Positions 18,034 through 26,795 are shown, counted from the stretch's first letter. The stretch is DNA of 64,000 nucleotides from Mesorhizobium sp. Root102 (GCF_001425625.1 NZ_LMCP01000014.1:50522-114521); one strand, 5' to 3'. Notes: a model not told the origin generated them from the letters alone. Numbers and translations are program-made.

Positions 18034-18158
18034 GGCTGAGAATTCCCCCGGGTCGCGAAAAAATGCGGTGAGGTTAGGAGAATTCGGCTCGATTGGCGAG
18101 CCCGTCCACCGCCATCTAGGCGGCGGGCGGGCAGTCGAAACAGGACTCAAATTTATTT

Positions 18159-18207
18159 GAGCATGATCTCTTCCGAAAACCGGAGTCCACTTTTCGGGAT
18201 CATACTC
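18159..18207. repeat. Palindromic repeat, family A, copy 3
   Basis: A 49-base element starting GAGCATGATCTCTTCCG and ending TTTTCGGGATCATACTC, lying between the two paralogous binding-protein genes. Its last two bases are part of the TGA stop of the upstream paralogue. The RNA hairpin could lower expression of the downstream gene or stabilise the upstream message. Confidence 0.8.
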
Positions 18208-19288
18208 AGTACCCTGCTTTGATCTTCTCAAACTCGGCAATCATCTTGAGCTTGAGGTCGGACGGCACCGGCGACTGGAACAGCGTCTTGTCGACGAATT
18301 TCTGCACGTCGTCATAGCCCTTTTCCTTCAGCACCGCCTGGTCGACGCCGGCCATGCCCTTGGCATTGGCCTGGCCATAGCCCCAGTCCTTGACCAGCAC
18401 CTTGGCGGTCTCGGGATCGTTGACGGCGTTCAGGTAGTCATAGGCCTTGTCGATATTGCCGGGCGCGTCCTTGAACAGCACATAGCCGCAGACCCAGGTC
18501 GAGATGCCTTCGTCGGTGTCCTTCTTCGCCATGATCGGCACGCCGGCGGCGACCGATTGCACGGTGGCGTCATTCCAGGCCCACGCGAGGTCGACCTCGC
18601 CGCCGCTCAGCAGTTGCACGACATCGGTGGTGTCGGTCCAGTAGGAGCGGATGTTCTTGTGCACCTGGCGCAGGAAGTCGGACGCCTGCTTGAACTGGTC
18701 GTCGGTCATCTTGGTCCAGTCCTTGAGGCCGATGGCGAGGCTGGCCAGCGCATAGGCATCGTCGACATTGTCGCCGATCGACACCCTGCCCTTGAACTTG
18801 GGGTCGGCAAAAGCCTTCAACGATTGCACGTCCTTGGGGTCGATCTTGGAGGTGTTATAGGTGAGCTGGGTGTTGCCCCAGTCCCAGGGCATGAACCACG
18901 CCTTGCCATCCGGCGTGGTGGCAAGATCCTTCATCGCCATGATGCCGGGATTGAGGTCTTTCCAGCCCGTGATCTTCGACGTGTCGAGCGGCTGCAACAA
19001 ACCGGCTTCGCGCCATTTGACCACGCTTTGCGAGCAGGGGTGGCCGAGATCGGCCTTGAAGCCGGAGCGCACCTTCTCGAACGCCTCGTCCTCGTCGCCA
19101 AAGAAGGCGAAGGTCGGCGAGTCGCCGTTCTTCTCGACATATTTCGGGTGGAAGCTGGGGTCCTCGTAGCCGGACCAGTCGAACACGATCAGGTCCTTGT
19201 CGGCGGCGACCGCAAGTGCCGCGGCCGAAGCCGCCAGCGCGCCAGTCAGCGCCAGGGTCAATGTCAGGTGTCGGGTCAGTTTCTTCAT
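18206..19288 (-). CDS. Extracellular solute-binding protein, paralogue 2
   Basis: 360 residues, periplasmic PotD-type binding protein with signal peptide (MKKLTRHLTLTLALTGALAA, cleavage near AVAA) and mature start DKDLIVFDWSGYEDP. Both paralogues share GDEDEAFEK, HPCSQSVVKWRE, LNPGIMAMKDLATT and GDNVDDAYALASL. It is presumed to feed the permeases encoded at 12752-14490. The ribosome site reads AGAGGATGG. It follows the TetR gene by 29 bases in the same direction, so it may be autoregulated with it. Confidence 0.9.
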   Translation of the reverse strand: MKKLTRHLTLTLALTGALAASAAALAVAADKDLIVFDWSGYEDPSFHPKYVEKNGDSPTFAFFGDEDEAFEKVRSGFKADLGHPCSQSVVKWREAGLLQPLDTSKITGWKDLNPGIMAMKDLATTPDGKAWFMPWDWGNTQLTYNTSKIDPKDVQSLKAFADPKFKGRVSIGDNVDDAYALASLAIGLKDWTKMTDDQFKQASDFLRQVHKNIRSYWTDTTDVVQLLSGGEVDLAWAWNDATVQSVAAGVPIMAKKDTDEGISTWVCGYVLFKDAPGNIDKAYDYLNAVNDPETAKVLVKDWGYGQANAKGMAGVDQAVLKEKGYDDVQKFVDKTLFQSPVPSDLKLKMIAEFEKIKAGY

Positions 19289-19317
19289 TGTTCCATCCTC
19301 TGTCCGTTCTGGTGTTC

Positions 19318-20010
19318 TTATGGTTTTGTCGCGCCGCCGGCCTTCGACGGATAGTGTTTCGGGAAGGCCACCGACAGGAATTCATTGGCCGCCTGCAAGG
19401 CGGTCTCACGGGTGGTGTCCTCGGTCCCCATCATCAACCGCAGCCACAGCCCTTCCAGCATCGCACTGAGCGCCAGCGCCATGACCTGTGGCTCATAGGC
19501 ATAGGAGCCACTCAGCTTCAGCGTCGCGCACAGGTCGATGAAGATGGTTTGATAGACGGCGTCGCGCGCGCTGCTCAGCGCTTGGTAGGTTGGCCGCGAC
19601 TTGGCCTCGCCCCAGAAGGCGCACCAGGCGGCCAGCTTGCGCTTGTTGCAGATCGACCGGTCGAAATCGGCGGAGACAAGCGCGTGAAGCTGATCGGCGG
19701 GGTCATCGCCTGCCTTATACAAGGCGTTGCGCCAATGCGCCGAGTACTCGTCATACATATGCTGCAAGGTCGCGATGAGCAGCTTTTCCTTGCTTTCGAA
19801 ATGGAAGTTGACGATGCCGCGCGACAGGCCGGCGCCGTCGGCGACATCGGCCATCGTCGTTTCCGAATAGCCGCGCTTGGCGAGCGAATCGATCGTCGCC
19901 TCGATGAGCTGAAGCTGCCTGACCTCCTTCGAGGCCTTGCGTCCACGCTTCTCGGCCTCGCTTTTCCGCACCGATTCAAGGAGGGCTTCCTTGACGACTG
20001 CTGTCTTCAT
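19318..20010 (-). CDS. TetR-family regulator (BetI-like)
   Basis: About 230 residues. The N-terminal helix-turn-helix (about 30-75; ETTMADVADGAGLSRGIVNFHF, then KEKLLIATL) follows a basic arm, and the C-terminal all-helical ligand domain resembles the BetI group. It is presumed to repress the island until the amine or a metabolite binds. Three island promoter regions carry TTGAA-N6-TTCAA, a plausible site for a TetR dimer. The start is ambiguous: ATG 20010 (chosen) or ATG 20031, which lies 6 bases after the stop of the methyltransferase gene. Either way it is in an operon with that gene. Confidence 0.88.
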   Translation of the reverse strand: MKTAVVKEALLESVRKSEAEKRGRKASKEVRQLQLIEATIDSLAKRGYSETTMADVADGAGLSRGIVNFHFESKEKLLIATLQHMYDEYSAHWRNALYKAGDDPADQLHALVSADFDRSICNKRKLAAWCAFWGEAKSRPTYQALSSARDAVYQTIFIDLCATLKLSGSYAYEPQVMALALSAMLEGLWLRLMMGTEDTTRETALQAANEFLSVAFPKHYPSKAGGATKP

Positions 20011-20037
20011 GGGTCTGATGGTCTCCAGCATCGCCGG

Positions 20038-20832
20038 CTATCCAACCGGCTTTCGACCGCGAAGATGAGTGGGACGGTGTTCGCCACTGTCAAGCACCTT
20101 CTGCATGGCTTCCCAAGTTCGTATGTTCTTGTCGACATATGCCGCGCCGACTGCGGCCGCGACCGTCGGGTAGAGTGGCCCCTTCAGCCTTTCCAGTTCG
20201 CCGCGCGCGACGTCGCGGTACCAGGGATTGCGGTCCCTAACGGCGACATCGGTAAAGCCGGCGCTACGCATCGCCTGCGCATAGCGCACCGGTGAAGCCA
20301 TGGCGAAGGACAACCCTTCCGCCGCGATATAGGCCTTCATCTCGGGCGATGGTTCGCCGTCATGCGAGATCATCCAGTTGGAGGCGGCAAAGACGCCCCC
20401 CGGCCTGAGCACGCGAAAAATCTCGGCAAACAGCGCGTCCTTGTCCGGCACGTGCAGCAGCGCATCCTTGGAGAAGACGACATCGAAGGCGCGATCGGCG
20501 AAAGGCAGTGATCCCGGTGGCGCCTGGATGAAGCTGACACGATCCGCGAGCCCTCGCGCAGCGGCTCGCTGCCTCGCCGTCTCGACCACCGGCTGTTCGA
20601 CATCGAAGCCGGTGGCGTGGGCGGCACCGTGGCGCTCGACCAGATGCAGCGTGATGCCGCCGGAGCCGCAACCGATATCGAGTATCACCTTGCCCTTGAG
20701 TGAAAGTCCTTCGACCACCCGGTCGACCTCGTCGGGCCCGCCCGGCGACAGATAGCCGTCGCCCCACAGCGCCTCGAGGAAGCGGATGGCAGTATCGTCA
20801 TACTCCGGCTCGGCACCTGCCGTCTCAATCAT
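20038..20832 (-). CDS. Class I SAM-dependent methyltransferase
   Basis: 264 residues. Rossmann methyltransferase with motif [12 protein letters not shown] (about 54-64), an acidic motif II end TGFDVEQP, motif IV-like [14 protein letters not shown] and [13 protein letters not shown]. Overall it is most like phosphoethanolamine or glycine/sarcosine N-methyltransferases, though the acceptor cannot be read from sequence. No signal peptide, so cytoplasmic. It is the first gene of the leftward operon (methyltransferase, TetR, two binding proteins, amine oxidase), starting 85 bases from the dyad at 20918. In a demethylating pathway it might make a storage or osmolyte form of the substrate, which is speculative. 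Confidence 0.82.
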   Translation of the reverse strand: MIETAGAEPEYDDTAIRFLEALWGDGYLSPGGPDEVDRVVEGLSLKGKVILDIGCGSGGITLHLVERHGAAHATGFDVEQPVVETARQRAAARGLADRVSFIQAPPGSLPFADRAFDVVFSKDALLHVPDKDALFAEIFRVLRPGGVFAASNWMISHDGEPSPEMKAYIAAEGLSFAMASPVRYAQAMRSAGFTDVAVRDRNPWYRDVARGELERLKGPLYPTVAAAVGAAYVDKNIRTWEAMQKVLDSGEHRPTHLRGRKPVG

Positions 20833-20917
20833 CGGATGTCGTCCCCGTCAGCCGATTTAAGCACCTTAGAATGCCGGCAAAGCGTATCTCAAGGATGAGA
20901 AAACGCAACACCATTTG

Positions 20918-20933
20918 TTGAACATTCATTCAG
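20918..20933. promoter_or_regulatory. TTGAA-N6-TTCAG dyad, probable TetR operator
   Basis: TTGAACATTCATTCAG matches the cores at 8628 and 12580 in spacing, with one half-site base changed. It lies in the 200-base divergent gap between the methyltransferase-TetR operon and the oxidoreductase operon, 85 and 99 bases from the two start codons, so it could serve both, including autoregulation of the TetR gene. Confidence 0.6.
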
Positions 20934-21032
20934 TATGGCTGGACAGAATGACTGATGCCGTGCCAAATTCTCCGCATTCGGGAACAGATCACGCAAAAAT
21001 GAAGAGCGGTCGTACGGGAAGACTGGGCCAAA

Positions 21033-22652
21033 ATGAAAGCTTGGGATGCGATCATCATCGGCGGCGGACACAACGGACTGGTCAACGCCTGCTACTTGCA
21101 GCGCGCCGGTCTTGACGTGCTGGTGGTCGAGAAGAACGACTGGGTCGGCGGTGCCGCCACCAGCAGGGAACTGACGCCGGGCTTCCTCTACTCCAACTGC
21201 TCCTATGTCTGCTCGCTGTTCCGCCCCGAGATCATGCGCGACCTCGAGCTGCCGCGCTTCGGCCTGCAGGTCATCTCCTACGAGGGCGGCGCGGTGTTCA
21301 CGCGCGACGGCGACTACCTCGCCAACTACCGCGATCACGATGCGCACCGGCGCGAATTCGCCCGCTTCTCCAAGCGCGACGCCGAAGCCTATGACCGCTA
21401 CGCCCGCGACGTGACTCGGCAGTGCCGCTTCATCCAGCCGTTGTTGATGCGCACCGCACCCGACCCGACCAGCCTGCGGCCCCGCGACCTCGGCGAGCTG
21501 CTCTATCTCGGCAAGAAATTCGCCGGCCTGTCGGCTGAGGAAATGGCGCTGACGCTGCGCTTCTGGACCATGTCGATCTCGGAGTTCCTCGACGAATATT
21601 TCGAGACCGACGTCATCAAGGCGAACTTCGCTTTGTCCGGCATCATCGGCACCGCGCTCGGGCCGATGTCGCCGGGCACGGCTTACGTTCTTCTGCACCA
21701 CTATATGGGCGAGGTCGACGGCTCGGTCGGCGCCTGGGGCTACGCGCGTGGCGGCATGGGCGCGGTGACCAAGGCACTGGCCGCATCCTTCAAGGCGTCG
21801 GGCGGAACCATCCGCACCGGCGCCGAGGTCGACCATGTGCTCATCCAACGCGGCAAGGCCAAAGGCGTGGTGCTGGTCGGTGGCGAGGAGATTTACGGCA
21901 GGCTCGTCGTCTCCAACGCAGATGTGAAGCGCACCTTCCTCAAGCTGGTCGAGGAGAAGGAACTGCCCGACATCTTCCTGCGCCGGGTCAGGAACTTCAA
22001 GATCCGAGGCTCCTCCGGCAAGGTCAACATCGCGCTCAATTCGCTGCCGGAATTCCCGGCGTTGCCGAAGGATTCGCCGGTTTATCGCGGCGACATGCAT
22101 TTCACCGATTCGATGGAGCGCATGGAGCGCGCCTATGACGACTGGAAAGCTGGCCGCTGGTCGGCCGATCCCTTCCTCGACATGGTCATCCCGACGACGC
22201 TCGACCCGACGATGGCACCGCCGGGCAAGCATTTCATGAGCTGCTTCGTGCAATACGCACCGCCCAAGATCGGCGGTCGCGAATGGACCGATGCCGATCG
22301 CGACGGCTTCGCCGAAAGCGTGATTGCGCAGATCGCGGAATACTCGCCTGGCTTCCGCGACCGCATCGTCCATATGGAGGTGCGCACGCCGCGCGAGATC
22401 GAGGCCGAGGTCGGCCTCACCGAAGGCAACATCTTCCAGGGCGAACTGACCTTCGACCAGCTTTTGTTCAACCGGCCGGTACCGGGCTACGCGCAGTACC
22501 GCTCACCGGTAGGCGGCCTCTATATGTGCGGCTCCTCGACTCACCCTGGCGGCGGCGTCATGGGTGCGCCCGGCCGCAACGCCGCGGCGGAAATCCTGCG
22601 CGATCTTGCCAAGTCGACCTCCCACATGAGCCCGGCCCATGACGTCATTTGA
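21033..22652 (+). CDS. FAD-dependent oxidoreductase 1 (phytoene-desaturase-like)
   Basis: 539 residues. NAD(P)/FAD oxidoreductase of the CrtI/amine-oxidase superfamily: dinucleotide-binding GGGHNGLVNA at the N-terminus, then VVEKNDWVGGAATSRE, a middle substrate domain with RGGMGAVTKALA, and the C-terminal FAD motif STHPGGGVMGAPGRNAA. Despite the fold likeness no carotenoid gene is near, so an amine or related substrate is more likely. It starts 99 bases after the shared operator. The 3' end overlaps the next gene by 14 bases. It is the first gene of a four-gene rightward operon. Confidence 0.88.
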   Translation: MKAWDAIIIGGGHNGLVNACYLQRAGLDVLVVEKNDWVGGAATSRELTPGFLYSNCSYVCSLFRPEIMRDLELPRFGLQVISYEGGAVFTRDGDYLANYRDHDAHRREFARFSKRDAEAYDRYARDVTRQCRFIQPLLMRTAPDPTSLRPRDLGELLYLGKKFAGLSAEEMALTLRFWTMSISEFLDEYFETDVIKANFALSGIIGTALGPMSPGTAYVLLHHYMGEVDGSVGAWGYARGGMGAVTKALAASFKASGGTIRTGAEVDHVLIQRGKAKGVVLVGGEEIYGRLVVSNADVKRTFLKLVEEKELPDIFLRRVRNFKIRGSSGKVNIALNSLPEFPALPKDSPVYRGDMHFTDSMERMERAYDDWKAGRWSADPFLDMVIPTTLDPTMAPPGKHFMSCFVQYAPPKIGGREWTDADRDGFAESVIAQIAEYSPGFRDRIVHMEVRTPREIEAEVGLTEGNIFQGELTFDQLLFNRPVPGYAQYRSPVGGLYMCGSSTHPGGGVMGAPGRNAAAEILRDLAKSTSHMSPAHDVI

Positions 22653-24204
22653 AACAATCGTCATTGGCGGCGGCCACAATGGCCTCGTCGCTGCGGCCAC
22701 GCTGGCGAAAGCCGGTCGCAAGGTGCTTGTGCTGGAAGCCGGAGGCGAAATCGGCGGCGCCGCGCGCACCGAAGAATTCGCGCCGGGCTTTCGCGCCTCC
22801 TCAGTCGCTCATCTGCTGAACCGTCTGCATCCCGATGTGGTGAAGACGCTGGAGCTGGAAAGGCACGGACTGCAATTTGCTCGCGCCGACTTCGTGCCGT
22901 CGGTGGCTTTGTCGAAGGACAGCCCGCCGCTTGTCCTGCATGGAGCCTATGGCGAGGTGCTGACCGGCGCCAGTTCCTCCGAGCAATCGGCCTGGAAGGA
23001 CCTGCGCGCGCAGCTGCTGCGCTATGCCGGCATCCTGAAGCCCTTCCTCTCTCGCCGGCCGCCCGATCTTGCCGGCATGTCGCTGCTGGAGACCGCTTCC
23101 CTCGGCCAGACCGCACTGGCGCTGAAGAAGCTCGGCAAGGAAGACATGCGCGACTTCCTGCGTGTGCTGTTGATGAATGTCGCCGACTTGCTGGACGAAC
23201 AGCTTGAAGATGATCGGCTGAAAGGCCTGCTCGCCTTCGATGCGACGCTGGGCAGTCACCTCGGCCCGCGCTCGCCGACCTCGCTGCTCGGCCTCTACTA
23301 TCGGCTGGCGGGCGAGACCGGTGGTACGGCCGGCGCTCAAGTCCTGCCGCAAGGCGGCATGGGCGCGGTCGTCGCCGCCATTCGTGCCTCGGCGGAGAAG
23401 GCTGGCGTTGAAATCCGCACATCGGCGCCCGTAGCAAAAATCATCGTCGAGAAAAGCCGCGCCGTCGGTGTCGCGCTCGACAATGGCGAAGTGCTGCGCG
23501 CGAACACGATCGTCTCCGCCATCAACCCAGCGACGACTTTCCTCGACCTCGTCGGACCGCGCGAGATCGACACCGGCTTCATGCGCAAGGTGAAAAACAT
23601 CCGCATGAAGGGCGATGCCGCCAAGCTCAATCTGGCGCTCGACCGGCCGCCGCAATTCACCGGTGTCGATGCAGCCAGCCACAAGGGCCGGCTGGTCATC
23701 GCCCCCTCGCCCGATCACGTCGAGCGCGCCTTCAATCCCTGCAAATATGGAGAGTTGTCGCCCGAGCCGGTGATGGAGGTTACGCTGCCAAGCCTCGCCG
23801 ATCCATCGCTCGCCCCCGCCGGCGCCTGCGTGCTGTCCGCGGTCGTGCAATACGCTCCCTATGCGCTGAAGGAGGGTTGGGATGCCGGCAAGCCGAAATT
23901 CCTGAGGGCGATCATGGAGCAGCTCGAAGCTTACACGCCTGGCATCGGCAAGAGCGTGGTCCGCGCCGAGCTCCTGACGCCAGCCGATATCGAGACGCGC
24001 TATCGCATGCCGGGCGGCCATTGGCATCATGGCGAATTGCAGGCCGACCAGATGCTGGTCTCGCGCCCGGTCTCGGGCTGGTCAGGCTACGATACGCCGG
24101 TCGAAGGGTTGTTCCTGGCCGGCGCCGGCTCGCATCCCGGCGGTGGCGTCTCCGGCGCGCCTGGCCTCAACGCCGCGCGGCGCATCATCGCGATGAAGGG
24201 ATAG
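22639..24204 (+). CDS. FAD-dependent oxidoreductase 2, paralogue of the preceding gene
   Basis: 521 residues, same architecture as the gene before it: N-terminal GGGHNGLVAA, VLEAGGEIGGAARTEE, middle QGGMGAVVAA and C-terminal GSHPGGGVSGAPGLNAA. The pair probably arose by tandem duplication and may form a heterodimer or act in sequence on successive intermediates. The start lies inside the 3' end of the first gene (14-base overlap), so translation is likely coupled. Three bases separate its stop from the next gene. Confidence 0.88.
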   Translation: MTSFETIVIGGGHNGLVAAATLAKAGRKVLVLEAGGEIGGAARTEEFAPGFRASSVAHLLNRLHPDVVKTLELERHGLQFARADFVPSVALSKDSPPLVLHGAYGEVLTGASSSEQSAWKDLRAQLLRYAGILKPFLSRRPPDLAGMSLLETASLGQTALALKKLGKEDMRDFLRVLLMNVADLLDEQLEDDRLKGLLAFDATLGSHLGPRSPTSLLGLYYRLAGETGGTAGAQVLPQGGMGAVVAAIRASAEKAGVEIRTSAPVAKIIVEKSRAVGVALDNGEVLRANTIVSAINPATTFLDLVGPREIDTGFMRKVKNIRMKGDAAKLNLALDRPPQFTGVDAASHKGRLVIAPSPDHVERAFNPCKYGELSPEPVMEVTLPSLADPSLAPAGACVLSAVVQYAPYALKEGWDAGKPKFLRAIMEQLEAYTPGIGKSVVRAELLTPADIETRYRMPGGHWHHGELQADQMLVSRPVSGWSGYDTPVEGLFLAGAGSHPGGGVSGAPGLNAARRIIAMKG

Positions 24205-24207
24205 GCC

Positions 24208-25467
24208 ATGGCCCAGGCAACCAGAAGGAAACCTGTTGCAAAGGCAGCCGGCGCGACCGTTTCCGCCCGCATCGCCGCCCAATCTCATTTCCAGACGCTG
24301 CGTCTGGGCACACCGTTCCAGCCGCGCATCGACGCGCTGGCCAAAACCCAGGACTGGTACAATTGGGCCGGCTACCGCGCCCCCCACTCGCTGTGGGACG
24401 AGGAGCTCGAATATTTCGCCATCCGCAGCCAGGCGGCGCTGTTCGACATTTCACCGATGACCAAATATCGGATCGAGGGACCGGACGCCGAAGCCTTGCT
24501 CAATCGCGTCACTTTGCGCGATGTCACCAAGCTCAGGCCCAGCCGCGTCCACTACACCGCGTGGTGCGACGACAAGGGTTTCGTCCTCGATGACGGCACA
24601 CTGTTCCGTCTGTCGCAGACCCGCTTCCGGCTGTGTTCGCAGGAGCGGCATCTGCCCTGGCTGCTCGACAGCGCCGTCGGTTTCGATGTCAAGGTTGAGG
24701 AGGAAACCGAAGCTGTCGCCGGGCTCGCCTTGCAAGGCCCGACCTCCTTCGCCGTGCTGCGCGATGCCGGCTTCGCCGGCATCGAGAGGCTGAGAATATT
24801 CGACCTTGCCGACTTCCCGCATGGCGGCGGCACCGTCAGCATATCGCGCACCGGCTTCACCGGTGATCTCGGCTACGAGTTGTTCGTGCCGGCCGACAAG
24901 GCGCTGAGCCTGTGGGACCGGCTGATGACATCAGGCGAACTGCGCGGCATCCGCGCCATCGGCTACACCGCGCTCAACCGCGCGCGGCTCGAGGCCGGGC
25001 TGATGGTTGCCAATGCGGATTTCACAACCGCCGAGCACGCCATCCGCGCCGACCGCCTGCGCATGCCCGACGAAATCGGGCTCGGCTTCATGATCGATCT
25101 GGAAAAGGGCCATTTCAACGGCCGCCGTGCCATCCTCGAGGCGAGAGCGAAACGCAAGTTACGCCATGTGCTGGTCGGGCTGGAGATCGACGGCAACGTC
25201 CCGGCCGAACACGCCATCGTCTACCACAAGAAAGCCCAGGAGGTTGGCCTGGTCAGCGCCGCCATGTGGTCGCCGATGGCCAAGCGCAACATAGCCATCG
25301 CCTCACTGGCGCGGCCATACGGTGATACAATGGTCGAGGACCTCTGGGTTGAGATCTACGCCATGCGCGAGCTGCAGTATCAGAAGCTGATGAAGCGGGC
25401 CAAGGTGGTGGCGCGACCGTTCATCAATCTCGACCGCCGCACGGCCAATCCGCCGGCGGACTTCTGA
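24208..25467 (+). CDS. GcvT-like aminomethyltransferase family protein
   Basis: 419 residues. Two domains: an N-terminal folate-binding GCV_T domain (about 45-290; FDISPMTKYRIEGPDAEALL, LALQGPTSF, SRTGFTGDLGYELFV) and a C-terminal barrel (about 315-400). Relatives are the T protein of glycine cleavage, DMSP demethylase DmdA and the C-terminal parts of dimethylglycine/sarcosine oxidases, all of which pass a one-carbon unit to tetrahydrofolate. Here it probably captures methyl or formaldehyde-level carbon released by the neighbouring oxidoreductases. The basic N-terminal tail (ATRRKPVAKAAG) is unusual. The ribosome site is AAGGGA. Confidence 0.88.
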   Translation: MAQATRRKPVAKAAGATVSARIAAQSHFQTLRLGTPFQPRIDALAKTQDWYNWAGYRAPHSLWDEELEYFAIRSQAALFDISPMTKYRIEGPDAEALLNRVTLRDVTKLRPSRVHYTAWCDDKGFVLDDGTLFRLSQTRFRLCSQERHLPWLLDSAVGFDVKVEEETEAVAGLALQGPTSFAVLRDAGFAGIERLRIFDLADFPHGGGTVSISRTGFTGDLGYELFVPADKALSLWDRLMTSGELRGIRAIGYTALNRARLEAGLMVANADFTTAEHAIRADRLRMPDEIGLGFMIDLEKGHFNGRRAILEARAKRKLRHVLVGLEIDGNVPAEHAIVYHKKAQEVGLVSAAMWSPMAKRNIAIASLARPYGDTMVEDLWVEIYAMRELQYQKLMKRAKVVARPFINLDRRTANPPADF

Positions 25468-25469
25468 TC

Positions 25470-25730
25470 ATGACCGACGAAGCCGACAAACAGCAAGACG
25501 ATGAGGAAGCCGCCGAACAGTGGGAGCTGGTCAACACGCCGCTTGGCGAGAAATGGTCGGGCCGCACGCGCTATGCCGCCGCCATGTTCTTCTACAAGCG
25601 CGACGAGATGACCTCGGAGACGCTCGAAGTCTACCGCATCTGCGCGCGGCTCGATTCCGAAGATCCGCTGCCGATCATCCGCGATCGCGGTATCGGTAAG
25701 GACTGGTTGAAACGCATGGGCTTCCAATAA
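25470..25730 (+). CDS. Small conserved-looking hypothetical protein of the amine operon
   Basis: 86 residues, soluble, with an acidic N-terminus (TDEADKQQDDEEAAEQWEL) and a basic, aromatic core (WSGRTRYAAAMFFYKRDEM, RDRGIGKDWLKRMGFQ). No family recognised. It begins 2 bases after the GcvT-like stop, so it is surely in the operon. The size and position suggest a small subunit or partner of the oxidoreductase/GcvT proteins, by analogy with small subunits of heteromeric sarcosine oxidase, although no sequence likeness is evident. Its stop is 6 bases from that of the convergent dipeptidase gene. Confidence 0.78.
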   Translation: MTDEADKQQDDEEAAEQWELVNTPLGEKWSGRTRYAAAMFFYKRDEMTSETLEVYRICARLDSEDPLPIIRDRGIGKDWLKRMGFQ

Positions 25731-25736
25731 GCCGTT

Positions 25737-26795
25737 CTAACCTATCGTTTTCTCGAGCATGCCCAGCCAGTTGCGATAGGCGATCTTTTCGATCAGCGCG
25801 CGGCCAAAGCCACGCGCCGCCAAGGCATCGATCAGCTTCGGCAGGCCGGCAACGTCGCCGATGACGGCCGGGATCATGGCGCCGTCGAAATCGGAGCCGA
25901 GGCCGACACCGTCTTCACCCAAAGCCTGCAGCAGCGAATCGACATGGCGCACCATGATATCGAGGCTGGTGTCGGCATTCATGCGCCCGTCCTCACGCAG
26001 GAAGCCGGTGGCGAAGTTCAGCCCGACCATGCCGCCTGACTCGCGGATCGCGCCGAGCTGCCAGTCGGTGAGATTGCGCGAATGGCCGCAAATCGCATGC
26101 ACATTGGAATGGGTGGCGACCAGCGGCGCATCGCTGAGCGCGGCGACATCACGAAAACCCTTCTCGTTGAGATGCGAGAGGTCAATCATGATCTTCAACT
26201 GGTTGCAGATCTTGACCAGCGCCTTGCCCGCATCGGTCAGGCCGGGCCCGGTGTCGGGCGAGGACGGAAAGCGGAACGGCACGCCGTGGCCGAAAGCATT
26301 CGGCCGGCTCCAGACGATGCCGAGCGAGCGCAGGCCGGCGGCATGCAGCACGTCGAGCATGGTGAGCTCGGTGTCGATCGCCTCGACCCCTTCGATGTGG
26401 AACACAGCTGCGATCGACCCTTGCGCCATGGCGTTGCGCACATCGCCGGCACTGCGGCAGAGGGTGAGCGCTCCGGCCCGTTCCAGCCGAAACAGGATCG
26501 AGGCCATCGCGATCGTCGAGGTCAGCGCATCATTGCGCGGAACCTCGGGCGGCAGCGGCTCGGCAGCGCTCGGCGCCAGGGGCACGGCGCTGCGCCTGGA
26601 TTTCTCGACCGGCGGCGGGAAGATAGCGAACATGCCGCCGGCAAAGCCACCGGCTTTGGCACGCGGCAGGTCGATATGACCGCCCGATTTCCCCTCGATG
26701 AACAGCTTTTCGACGTCCGTGTCTTTCGACTGGTAGAGTCTGAGCAACGTATCGTTGTGGCCGTCGAAGACGGGAACGAGGTCGGTTTCGGTCAT
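25737..26795 (-). CDS. Dipeptidase, peptidase family M19
   Basis: About 352 residues, binuclear zinc dipeptidase of the renal/membrane dipeptidase family. Metal ligands are visible in order: VFDGHND, AVFHIEG, MIDLSHLNE and LVATHSNVH; GLGSDFDG closes the active site. No signal peptide, so probably cytoplasmic, cleaving dipeptides or related amide compounds (including D-amino acid forms). ATG 26795 is chosen because the conserved part begins at once. ATG 26843 is also possible and would add 16 residues; neither has a strong ribosome site. It is convergent with the amine operon. Confidence 0.9.
   Translation of the reverse strand: MTETDLVPVFDGHNDTLLRLYQSKDTDVEKLFIEGKSGGHIDLPRAKAGGFAGGMFAIFPPPVEKSRRSAVPLAPSAAEPLPPEVPRNDALTSTIAMASILFRLERAGALTLCRSAGDVRNAMAQGSIAAVFHIEGVEAIDTELTMLDVLHAAGLRSLGIVWSRPNAFGHGVPFRFPSSPDTGPGLTDAGKALVKICNQLKIMIDLSHLNEKGFRDVAALSDAPLVATHSNVHAICGHSRNLTDWQLGAIRESGGMVGLNFATGFLREDGRMNADTSLDIMVRHVDSLLQALGEDGVGLGSDFDGAMIPAVIGDVAGLPKLIDALAARGFGRALIEKIAYRNWLGMLEKTIG

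Noticed and set aside
21033..24204. Carotenoid (phytoene desaturase) genes
   Set aside because: No crtB, crtE or other carotenoid genes nearby, and both are in an operon with a GcvT-like protein in an amine-related island.
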